This document shows positions 1-7,953 of a stretch of 64,000 nucleotides of DNA, piece after piece. The notes under the pieces were generated by a model that saw only the letters and a list, made by a program, of their open reading frames with translations, was not told where the DNA came from and did no database searches. The stretch comes from Winogradskyella echinorum (GTDB lineage Bacteria > Bacteroidota > Bacteroidia > Flavobacteriales > Flavobacteriaceae), in the NCBI RefSeq assembly GCF_014297365.1, contig NZ_JACOQD010000001.1, positions 124,001 through 188,000 of the forward strand, in the 5' to 3' direction. Both the position numbers and the translations under genes were made by a program. The first letter of the stretch is position 1. Each line of letters starts with the position of its first letter.

Positions 1-207
1 GACAATACATTCTATACAGGGTACACAACAAACATTGAGAACAGATTAAAAGCTCATAATAAAGGAGAAGTTCATTACACAAAATCTAGGTTACCTGTTG
101 AGCTAATCAATCTCTTTCAATTTGAGAACAAACAAAAAACATATGATTTTGAACGCTATTTAAAAACTGGTTCAGGCATTGCTTTTAGGAATAAAAGACT
201 AGTTTAA
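1..207 (+). CDS. GIY-YIG nuclease family protein (5' end cut by window)
   Basis: The first 68 codons are open in frame 1 and end with TAA at 205-207. The peptide has the pattern of a small GIY-YIG domain: FYTGYTTNIENRL, then a conserved HN, a Tyr-Thr-Lys-Ser-Arg segment, and an FERYLK...SG...R motif containing the metal-binding Glu. Only the GIY half of the first motif is outside the window. Stand-alone proteins of this family are about 80-100 residues and are common in Flavobacteriaceae; their substrates are mostly unknown. About 20 N-terminal residues are probably missing. The family call is firm, the biological role is not. Confidence 0.85.
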   Translation, partial: DNTFYTGYTTNIENRLKAHNKGEVHYTKSRLPVELINLFQFENKQKTYDFERYLKTGSGIAFRNKRLV

Positions 208-319
208 AATAGGTCCATACAATTTTAGTTTTACTGCTTTACCAGGAAGTTAATCCCCAAAACCTATATCTTTAACAATCAAAACTTAAATTGCTAACTC
301 TTTTTGAATAAATTTCACA

Positions 320-1285
320 ATGAAAACATACAACTGGGGAATTATTGGCTGTGGTAATGTTACAGAACTAAAAAGCGGTCCTGCGTACCAAAAAACAAAT
401 GGTTTTAATCTTGTAGCTGTTATGCGTAGAGATGCTGAGAAAGTTAAAGATTATGCTCATAGACATAGTGTACCTAAATTTTATACGAATGCAGATGAAC
501 TTATAAACGATTCTGAAATTGACGCTGTTTATATTGCAACACCTCCAGATTCTCATGAGTATTACGCATTAAAGGTTGCAAAAGCAGGTAAGATTTGCTG
601 TATTGAAAAACCTATGGCTACTTCTTATGAAGCATGCGTAAACATTAACAAAGCATTTAAAGAAAAAGATTTACCTCTTTTTGTCGCTTATTACAGACGC
701 TCTTTACCTAGATTTACAAAAATTAAATCTTGGATAAACGACAATAAAATTGGTGATATAAGGCATATCTCTTGGATTTTAAACAAACCCGCTAATTCAA
801 TAGATTTGTCTAAAACGTATAATTGGCGTACTGATAGCGCTATTGCCTATGGTGGTTATTTTGATGATTTAGCTTCCCATGGGTTAGACTTATTTACATT
901 TTTATTAGGAGATATTTCTGAAGCTAACGGCTTTTCTATTAACCAACAAGGTCTCTATTCTGCAATGGATGCTGTCACAGGAAACTGGATTCATAATTCT
1001 GGTATTACAGGATCTGGCAGTTGGAATTTTGGATGCGAAAAACGGGAAGACCATGTTCAAATTTTTGGCAATAAAGGAAAAATAGGGTTCTCAGTTTTTG
1101 ATGAAAACCCAATTAGCATTAACTCTAACGGTAAAATTGAAAGTTTCCATATTGAAAACCCTGAAAACATTCAAATTCACCATGTTCAGAATATAAAATC
1201 TCATTTATTAAATGAATCACTTCACCCTTCAACTGGATCAACGGCAACACATACGGCTTGGGTTATGGATCGTATATTAAAATAA
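320..1285 (+). CDS. Gfo/Idh/MocA family oxidoreductase
   Basis: This 321-residue protein begins with a Rossmann dinucleotide-binding motif (IIGCGNVTE, residues 8-16) and carries the family EKP motif near residue 96, which contributes to NAD(P) binding and catalysis. The C-terminal half is the alpha/beta substrate domain typical of GFO_IDH_MocA proteins, and the length is normal. Family members oxidise or reduce sugars, inositols and related polyols; the substrate cannot be read from the sequence. It stands alone: the nuclease fragment ends 112 bp upstream and msrB starts 206 bp downstream. The ATG at 320 is the natural start because the Rossmann strand follows directly. Confidence 0.9.
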   Translation: MKTYNWGIIGCGNVTELKSGPAYQKTNGFNLVAVMRRDAEKVKDYAHRHSVPKFYTNADELINDSEIDAVYIATPPDSHEYYALKVAKAGKICCIEKPMATSYEACVNINKAFKEKDLPLFVAYYRRSLPRFTKIKSWINDNKIGDIRHISWILNKPANSIDLSKTYNWRTDSAIAYGGYFDDLASHGLDLFTFLLGDISEANGFSINQQGLYSAMDAVTGNWIHNSGITGSGSWNFGCEKREDHVQIFGNKGKIGFSVFDENPISINSNGKIESFHIENPENIQIHHVQNIKSHLLNESLHPSTGSTATHTAWVMDRILK

Positions 1286-1491
1286 CACTGATTAAAAGTT
1301 TTTCTATAACTAGATTAATGTAAGAAAACCAAAAACACTACGACTATATTCATATCTTTATAAAGCATATTATTAATTAGAAAAGAAACCGAATAACTTC
1401 AATTAAAATTGATATTATAGATTTTAATGACGAGGTTGTTTCTGACCTATTTAATTAATTATTAACTCACAGAAAGAAAGGAAACAACAGT

Positions 1492-1944
1492 ATGCTAACT
1501 TGGAAAGATGTTATCAACTTTTCCGTAAACGGAAACCCAACACCAGAGAGACGTGTTGAAAAAACAGAAGCCGAATGGAGGGCTCAATTAACTCAAGAAC
1601 AATTCAGAATTACAAGACAAAAAGGTACAGAACGACCGCATAGTGGAGAGCTTTGTAGTATTTATGATGAAGGTAAATATAATTGCGTTTGTTGTGATAC
1701 ACCTTTGTTTGATTCTACTATAAAATTTAGTTCGGGTACTGGTTGGCCAAGTTTTACACAACCTATTAAAGAAAATGCCATTAAATACCATAGAGATACT
1801 TCTTTTGGTATGGTACGCGTAGAAGTAATGTGTAATACTTGCGACGGACATTTAGGACATGTGTTCCCAGATGGTCCTGAACCTAGTGGATTACGTTATT
1901 GTATTAATTCAGAGTCTATGACGTTAGATAAGGAGATCAATTAA
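1492..1944 (+). CDS. msrB: Peptide-methionine (R)-S-oxide reductase MsrB
   Basis: MsrB repairs the R epimer of methionine sulfoxide in proteins, normally using thioredoxin as reductant. The 150-residue protein has the zinc site Cys65/Cys68 and Cys114/Cys117, the GTGWPSF motif around residues 82-88, and the catalytic Cys137 in RYCINS. No signal peptide is seen, so it should be cytoplasmic. The stop codon overlaps the ATG of msrA by one base (TAATG), which implies one transcript and coupled translation of enzymes for both sulfoxide epimers. No convincing promoter was found in the 206-bp upstream gap. Confidence 0.97.
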   Translation: MLTWKDVINFSVNGNPTPERRVEKTEAEWRAQLTQEQFRITRQKGTERPHSGELCSIYDEGKYNCVCCDTPLFDSTIKFSSGTGWPSFTQPIKENAIKYHRDTSFGMVRVEVMCNTCDGHLGHVFPDGPEPSGLRYCINSESMTLDKEIN

Positions 1945-2489
1945 TGGAGAAAAATATGCAAATTGCCACAGTTGGTGGTGGCTGCTTTTGGTGTACTGAA
2001 GCTGTATTTCAGGAAATTAAAGGTGTAGAAAATGTAGTATCGGGTTATTCTGGTGGTACAGTACCAGGAAAACCAACATATAGAGAAATTTGTTCTGGCT
2101 TAACTGGACATGCTGAAGTTGTACAAATTACTTTTGATGCTAATGTAATCTCATACGAGGATATTCTGGTTATTTTTATGACTACACACGATCCTACGAC
2201 CTTAAATAGACAAGGAGCAGATCGTGGTACGCAGTATCGTTCGGTTATTTTTTATCATAATGATAAGCAAAAAGAAATTGCTGAGATTATTGTTAAGGAA
2301 TTGGAGCAATACTATGAAAATCCGATTGTAACTGAAATTTCGGAAGCTGTCACCTTTTTTGAAGCTGAAAAAGAGCATCAAGATTTTTACAAAAACAATC
2401 CAGATTATGGGTATTGCAGTTTCGTAATTGATCCTAAATTAGCTAAACTAAAAAAGCTACATTCAGATAAGTTAAGAGACACTGAATAA
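1944..2489 (+). CDS. msrA: Peptide-methionine (S)-S-oxide reductase MsrA
   Basis: MsrA reduces the S epimer of methionine sulfoxide. The diagnostic GGGCFWCTEA motif lies at residues 11-19, with the catalytic Cys at 14. GYSGG, the GHAEVV region and the YRSVIF segment of the family follow in order. The length of 181 residues is normal. The chosen start overlaps the msrB stop by one base; a second in-frame ATG at residue 5 would also give an intact enzyme. With msrB it forms a two-gene oxidative-damage repair operon. No signal peptide is visible. Confidence 0.97.
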   Translation: MEKNMQIATVGGGCFWCTEAVFQEIKGVENVVSGYSGGTVPGKPTYREICSGLTGHAEVVQITFDANVISYEDILVIFMTTHDPTTLNRQGADRGTQYRSVIFYHNDKQKEIAEIIVKELEQYYENPIVTEISEAVTFFEAEKEHQDFYKNNPDYGYCSFVIDPKLAKLKKLHSDKLRDTE

Positions 2490-2650
2490 ATTTTATTCAC
2501 TTAAATAGAAAGGACATTAATTTTTTGAACCGAGTAGTTGAGCCATTATTAAAAGCTTGAAAATTTAGTCTACAGAAAGGATGATTTTTAACTTATAGAA
2601 TACGATATAGAACTAATAATGAATTACATAAACAACTGCTTAAAACAAAT

Positions 2651-4072
2651 TTAATTTGTTAATCCTCTGTAATAATCTAAAACCTTTACTCGCAAAAGAT
2701 ATTCATATTTAGTATTAGCTAAATTTACTTTAGCATTATCTAAATTATTTTTACTTGTTACATAATTTAGAAAATTAGATACTCCGTTATTAAATCTTAT
2801 TTCATTAATACGGTAGGATTCTTGGTAGGCTTCCACCTGTTTTTGTAAACTTAGATAACGGTTATAAACCGCTTCCATATCAAAATGAACTTGAGCAATC
2901 GCATTTTTTATATCTAAATGCGTGCGCTCTAATTCTAAAATTGACTCCTCTACTCTAATTTTTTCTAACGCAACATTGTTTTTAGCTCTAAACCCGTTAA
3001 AAAGCGGAACATTTACAGCAACTCCAACCACTGTGTTTAAATTATTATCTAGTTGATCTTTATAACCTATGGCTTCTGCCTCAAAATTTGTTTGTTCGGT
3101 CATAATTGGTAAATCATCACCATCTACGGTCACATAATCACCAGTTGTGACGATACTTGTTCCGGTTGAATTAAACAACTGAGCTGCACTAGAGTAATTT
3201 GTATTTATACCACCAAAAACAGAAATCTCTGGTGTAAACTGAGACTTGGCCACACTAACTCCTTTTTTTGCAGCTTCAATTCTTAATTCATTAGCTTTAA
3301 ATGTCGCCAAATTTTGAAGTGCTTCATTATAAACCTCGTCTGCAGAAAGTTTATATTTTTCAAAATCGAGTAGAATTGATTCAGCATCAACCTCAATAGA
3401 ATCAGGAAGATTTAATAATCTTGCAAGTGCTAATCTTGCATTATTTAAGTTAGATTCTGAGTTTAAAACACTGGTTTCATCACTAGCTATTTGTCCTAAT
3501 ATATCTGCATAGTCTGCAGGATTACCAGATTCATTATCGTAAAAATCCTTTTGAATTTTTAGTTGTTCTTTAGTCGTCTCTAAACGTTGCTTTGTTAGGT
3601 CTAAAACCGCTTTACTATTTAAAACTTGTAAATAAGCTAAAGTAACATTTAAGATTAAGTCTTGTTGCGCTGCTTCTTTTTCTAACTCAGAAGCCTTTCT
3701 ATTTAGGCTATTTTGTTTGGCTGAATTTAATAATCTAAATCCATTAAAAATGGTCATATCTATGCTCAATCCCATATTGGAAAACGTCAATTCCTGATTT
3801 ATAAAATCATTTGTAAAAGGATCTATACTTCGACCATCATTCACTCCTAAATTAAAATTGCCATTTATACTAGGCAACAAATTAGCTTTTGATTGCTGGT
3901 GGTTAACTTTAGCGGAATTTGCTCGTAAATCTGCCGACTTTAAATCGAGATTATTCTCTAGTGCCATAGATATACACTCATCTAAAGAATAACTTTTCTG
4001 ATCTAAATTTTGAGTGTATCCTACTAAACCCATCAAAATAGCGAGGGCAAATATTAATTGTTTTTTTATCAT
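2651..4072 (-). CDS. TolC family outer-membrane efflux protein
   Basis: The 473-residue protein has a Sec signal peptide (about residues 1-20, ending near GYTQN) followed by two long repeats rich in heptad helices. Features such as SYSLDECISMALENN near the N terminus and NGVSNFLNYVTSKNNLDNA near the C terminus are typical of the outer membrane factor (OEP) family. TolC-type trimers form the outer-membrane exit duct of tripartite pumps. The gene is the last of a leftward series that also encodes an ATPase, a GIN-domain protein, permeases and, further upstream, a HlyD-type adaptor, so it probably completes that exporter. It lies 10 bp after the ATPase gene. The substrate is unknown. Confidence 0.93.
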   Translation of the reverse strand: MIKKQLIFALAILMGLVGYTQNLDQKSYSLDECISMALENNLDLKSADLRANSAKVNHQQSKANLLPSINGNFNLGVNDGRSIDPFTNDFINQELTFSNMGLSIDMTIFNGFRLLNSAKQNSLNRKASELEKEAAQQDLILNVTLAYLQVLNSKAVLDLTKQRLETTKEQLKIQKDFYDNESGNPADYADILGQIASDETSVLNSESNLNNARLALARLLNLPDSIEVDAESILLDFEKYKLSADEVYNEALQNLATFKANELRIEAAKKGVSVAKSQFTPEISVFGGINTNYSSAAQLFNSTGTSIVTTGDYVTVDGDDLPIMTEQTNFEAEAIGYKDQLDNNLNTVVGVAVNVPLFNGFRAKNNVALEKIRVEESILELERTHLDIKNAIAQVHFDMEAVYNRYLSLQKQVEAYQESYRINEIRFNNGVSNFLNYVTSKNNLDNAKVNLANTKYEYLLRVKVLDYYRGLTN

Positions 4073-4082
4073 AATGCTTTTG

Positions 4083-4760
4083 TTATTCTGAGACTATTTT
4101 CCCATCAAGTAGATTTATAATTCTTGATCCATAGGATGCATTCTTTTCAGAATGTGTGGCCTGTATTATGGTTACTCCTTCTTTATTCAATTGAGAAAAC
4201 AACTCCATAATTTCTGTACTCTGCTTAGAATTTAAATTACCTGTCGGTTCATCTGCCAAAATCAATTTTGGTTGTCCGATAAGTGCTCTTGCAATACCAA
4301 CTAATTGCTGCTGTCCACCACTTAGCTGTTGTGGAAATAAATCTTTTTTTCCAACGATATTGAAACGGTCTAGCATATCTGCAACCATCGCTTTTCGCTC
4401 AGAAGATTTCACGTTTTTATATAGTAATGGTGTTTCAATGTTTTCCCAAACGTTTAACTCATCAATTAAGTGATAAGCCTGAAATACAAAACCTATGTAC
4501 TCTTTATAAAGTTTAGAGCGGTTTTTTTCTTTCATGCTATGAACTGGCTCACCTAAAAATGTATAACCACCATCGGTAAAACTGTCTAGCATACCAATAC
4601 AATTTAATAATGTGGACTTGCCTGAACCCGAAGGTCCCATAAGCGAAATAAATTCTCCTTCCTTAACTTGTAAATCGATGTTATCTAGTAACGTGACTTT
4701 ATTACTTCCAGAATTAACAGTACGAGTAGCCTCATTTAGGCTTAATAATGTATTTGTCAT
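4083..4760 (-). CDS. ABC transporter ATP-binding protein (MacB/LolD type), first copy
   Basis: A 225-residue nucleotide-binding subunit: Walker A GPSGSGKST (42-50), Q-loop FVFQ (91-94), signature LSGGQQQ (146-152), Walker B LILADEP (167-173) and the H-loop His203. All catalytic residues are present. After the signature, the usual Arg-Val is Leu-Val, and the D-loop reads NLNS where the second copy in the locus has NLDS. This class powers FtsX/MacB-like mechanotransmission permeases rather than classical importers. It sits between the TolC gene and the GIN-domain gene in the leftward unit. A second ATPase gene at 17936-18613 lies at the other end of the permease array. Confidence 0.95.
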   Translation of the reverse strand: MTNTLLSLNEATRTVNSGSNKVTLLDNIDLQVKEGEFISLMGPSGSGKSTLLNCIGMLDSFTDGGYTFLGEPVHSMKEKNRSKLYKEYIGFVFQAYHLIDELNVWENIETPLLYKNVKSSERKAMVADMLDRFNIVGKKDLFPQQLSGGQQQLVGIARALIGQPKLILADEPTGNLNSKQSTEIMELFSQLNKEGVTIIQATHSEKNASYGSRIINLLDGKIVSE

Positions 4761-4772
4761 TTTCAGTTTTTT

Positions 4773-5516
4773 TTAGTCTATATGATTGATTTGCGAATCT
4801 CCAAAGCTCAATCCTTTATTAATTTTTGCACTGCCTTTATAATACAATTCAGCCTCTCCATAAGCTGTAAATTTTATACTTTCTGATGCCTGAATTCTAA
4901 ATTGTGCTTCTCCATACGCTTTGAGTTTAGAGGTTTTGTTATCCACCTCAACTAGGTTGATTTCGCCCTCACCATAAGCAGTTATATGTTGATTGTCGAT
5001 TCTTCCATTTGCGATAGTTAATTGGCTCTCTCCATAAACATCAACATCAAAATTGTTAATGTTAACATCATTGAATGTTACTTGAGATTCTCCATATATT
5101 TTAAGATCAAATTTATCTACATCAATAAGACTTGTGCATACAGTTGTTTGCTCTCCTCTTAACGATAAATTATCGATAGTTTTATAAACCACCTTTATAG
5201 TTAGAACTTTTCCTTTATAAATAGGTTCTTTCATTTTCATTCCATTCTTTACAACTTTCTTATGCTTTGTTGTCGTTTTAGCATCATCTAAATAAACTCT
5301 AAGTGTGCCATTATTAACTTCTATGTTTACGATATCATTAGACAACGTATTTTCTAAAATTGTAACTGACTCTTCTTCTCCTTGTACAAATGTGGTTTCA
5401 ATATGTGGACTAATAATAACTTTGTTGAAAGATGCTACAGCTTTCTTTGTTTGTCCTAACATCACTTGACTAATACAAACCAAGGCAATTATTAATGTGT
5501 TTTTTATAAGTTTCAT
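4773..5516 (-). CDS. Putative auto-transporter adhesin head GIN domain protein (DUF2807-like)
   Basis: This 247-residue protein starts with a signal peptide (about residues 1-21, ending VMLGQ) and continues as a repetitive beta-rich domain. Short strands ending in YGES, YGEG, YGEA and FGDS recur about every 15-20 residues, as in the right-handed beta-helix of GIN-domain (DUF2807) proteins, which are abundant in Bacteroidota and poorly characterised. It is probably periplasmic or surface exposed. Its position between an ATPase and a permease, 13-36 bp from each, suggests co-expression with the exporter; whether it is a component or a cargo is not known. Confidence 0.82.
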   Translation of the reverse strand: MKLIKNTLIIALVCISQVMLGQTKKAVASFNKVIISPHIETTFVQGEEESVTILENTLSNDIVNIEVNNGTLRVYLDDAKTTTKHKKVVKNGMKMKEPIYKGKVLTIKVVYKTIDNLSLRGEQTTVCTSLIDVDKFDLKIYGESQVTFNDVNINNFDVDVYGESQLTIANGRIDNQHITAYGEGEINLVEVDNKTSKLKAYGEAQFRIQASESIKFTAYGEAELYYKGSAKINKGLSFGDSQINHID

Positions 5517-5552
5517 AATTCTTTATTTTTCTGATTAATGATGAATTTTATT

Positions 5553-7940
5553 TTACTCTGTTTTTAAGCTATCTATTGGGTTTGAAACGGCAGCCTTAAT
5601 CGCCTGAAAACTTACGGTAATCATGGCTATACCTAATGCACAAATTGCTGTAAAAACAAATGGGTGCCAGCTTATTGTAATTCTGTATGCAAAATCTTGA
5701 AGCCAATTATTCATAATATAATAAGCTAACGGAAATGCTATAATTAGAGCAATTGCTACTAGTTTAATAAAATCAATAGACAATAATTTTACAATTCCGG
5801 TTACAGTTGCACCTAAGACTTTTCTGATTCCTATTTCCTTATCGCGTTGCTCTGCTGTAAAAGCTGCTAAACCGAAAAGGCCTAAACAAGCTACAAAAAC
5901 TGCGAGTAATGAAAATATCATTCCGATTGAAGCCGTTTGCTTTTCTTCTAAATACAGTTTCTCTATATTTTTATCTAAAAAGCTGTAGTCAAAAGGAACG
6001 TTTGGTGCTATCTTTTTAAAACTGTTCTCTATGCTCATTAAATTTTGACTCAAATCTGTAACAGACATTTTAACTAACATATATTCTTTCCTCTCACTAG
6101 AATAATTATGAAAAGCATAAGCTCCTATTGGTTCTCGTAACGATGCAAAATTAAAGTCATCTACAACACCAACAATAAACGAATTATGACTAGGCAACAT
6201 TTGAATAGGTTTACCAATGGCTTCCTCAGGAGTATACCCAAGGTAATCTGCAATCTTTTTGTTAATTACAACATCTACAAGCGAATCGCCTTCGGCTTTT
6301 ATCTCTGGAAGGTTTTTTCCCGCCACAAAATTTAATTCCATTAGCTCAATTGCTTTTGCCTCGATACGATTAGTTTGTACTGCCAAACCGCCATCATCTT
6401 CTAAAGGATTTTGGACCATTCTACCGCTTACTGTTTTACCAGGATAACCTTGTGCGGCACCAGCATTAGACACCATAGGTAATTTGCCCAATTCTAACTT
6501 CAACAAATCTACATTAGATGCTTCGTTAATGCCATTAACGGAAATAGCCATAATTTGCTCCGAATTAAATCCTAAATCTTTTTCTTGAATATATTTTAGT
6601 TGATTATAAATTACAATCACGCCAATAATTAATATGGTAGACGCACCAAACTGAGCCACAACCAATCCTTTTCTAACGCGTGTTGCCCAGAAGGAACCTA
6701 TCTTACCTCCGCTCAATATTTTTTTAGCCGAAAGATTAGACATATATATTGCTGGATAAGATCCTGCCAACAGAGTTGTAATTGCCCAAATAACAATAAG
6801 TGATACTATAAAAGTGCCAGACCATAGCATAGAACTAGGAATCTCTTTACCCGAAATTTGGTTAAAATATGGCAAGCATAATAGCGCTAATAACACTCCA
6901 AAAACTATTGAAATTGCAGTTATTAATCCTGTTTCTGCATAAAATCGGGTTATTAAATTAGATACCGAAGCACCAAGTGTTTTACTTACGCCTACTTCTC
7001 GAGATCGTTTTTGAGATCTTGCTGTTGTAAGATTCATATAATTAATACATGCAATGACAAGAATGAGAAGTGCAAGCCAACTTAAACTCTTAACCTGCTC
7101 TATAGAACCTTTACGAGAACTATAAGCATTTTCAATTTGATTAGAATATAAATGCACTTGGTTTAAAGGTTGCACATTTAAGGTGTACCACTGCGCATCC
7201 TTTTCAACAAATTTGTCTAACATAGTTTGCATCTTCGACTTTAGAGCGCTCACATTTGTTCCTTCAGCCAATAACAAATAAGTTTCTAAACTTGAATTTG
7301 ACCAGGTTGGTTGCCTAGAAAAAAAGCTCGTCGCAAACGAAACATATACATTAGCATCTAATGTGGTATTTGCTGGTAAATCGTCAAATACTCCTGTTAT
7401 TTCAATATTTAATCTATCATCAACTTTAAAAATTTTTCCGATAACTTGATCTGTTCCAAAATAACGATTAGCTGTACTTTTAGACACAATAGCTGTATTT
7501 GGTTTTGTTAAAGCTTCTTTCGCAATTCCTTGAGTTAGTTTTAAATCGAAAATTTTGAACAAACTAGAATCTGCATAATATAATGACGATTCAATAAATT
7601 CTGAAGAACCTGTACTTATATAAGCAGCCTCACCAAAACCATGTTTTAAAAATCTTACTGCATCTAAAACTTCTGGAATTTCCTCAATACTCGTTGGAGC
7701 AACCATTGCAGGAGCTGTTGCATACGTTTTATTGTTATAACTTTCAGCAGTTTCAACTAAAACTCTATGAATTTGATCTTTATGAGAAAACATAGAATTA
7801 AAACTATTCTCATGTTGAACGAATGCAAATAACAACGTCGTTATTGTAAGACCTAAAGTGAGTCCCAAAACATTAATTGATGAAAAAAGAGGACTCCCTT
7901 TAATATTTCTCCAAGCAATTTTTATATAACTCTTTATCAT
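5553..7940 (-). CDS. ABC transporter permease, duplicated FtsX/MacB-PCD type (permease 1)
   Basis: A 795-residue permease with TM1 at about residues 20-41, a large periplasmic MacB_PCD region, three TM helices from about 285 to 400, a second periplasmic domain, and a last group of three helices near the C terminus. Each FtsX half carries the family signature after its first helix: REVGVSKTLGAS (about 315-325) and KEIGIRKVLGAT near residue 705. It ends in DSLKTE, a tail shared by all five permeases here. Known relatives work by mechanotransmission in lipoprotein or small-molecule export. The gene starts 13 bp after permease 2 and is preceded by an AAAAAACGAAT motif. Confidence 0.93.
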   Translation of the reverse strand: MIKSYIKIAWRNIKGSPLFSSINVLGLTLGLTITTLLFAFVQHENSFNSMFSHKDQIHRVLVETAESYNNKTYATAPAMVAPTSIEEIPEVLDAVRFLKHGFGEAAYISTGSSEFIESSLYYADSSLFKIFDLKLTQGIAKEALTKPNTAIVSKSTANRYFGTDQVIGKIFKVDDRLNIEITGVFDDLPANTTLDANVYVSFATSFFSRQPTWSNSSLETYLLLAEGTNVSALKSKMQTMLDKFVEKDAQWYTLNVQPLNQVHLYSNQIENAYSSRKGSIEQVKSLSWLALLILVIACINYMNLTTARSQKRSREVGVSKTLGASVSNLITRFYAETGLITAISIVFGVLLALLCLPYFNQISGKEIPSSMLWSGTFIVSLIVIWAITTLLAGSYPAIYMSNLSAKKILSGGKIGSFWATRVRKGLVVAQFGASTILIIGVIVIYNQLKYIQEKDLGFNSEQIMAISVNGINEASNVDLLKLELGKLPMVSNAGAAQGYPGKTVSGRMVQNPLEDDGGLAVQTNRIEAKAIELMELNFVAGKNLPEIKAEGDSLVDVVINKKIADYLGYTPEEAIGKPIQMLPSHNSFIVGVVDDFNFASLREPIGAYAFHNYSSERKEYMLVKMSVTDLSQNLMSIENSFKKIAPNVPFDYSFLDKNIEKLYLEEKQTASIGMIFSLLAVFVACLGLFGLAAFTAEQRDKEIGIRKVLGATVTGIVKLLSIDFIKLVAIALIIAFPLAYYIMNNWLQDFAYRITISWHPFVFTAICALGIAMITVSFQAIKAAVSNPIDSLKTE

Positions 7941-7942
7941 AA

Positions 7943-7952
7943 CTATTCGTTT
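7943..7952 (-). promoter_or_regulatory. Shared pre-start motif upstream of permease 1
   Basis: Read on the minus strand this short gap contains AAAAAACGAATA a few bases before the ATG at 7940. Nearly the same string precedes five other genes of the locus (starts at 10308, 12937, 15381, 17803 and 18613). It may be an A-rich translation enhancer or simply a trace of gene duplication. Confidence 0.45.
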
Positions 7953-7953
7953 T

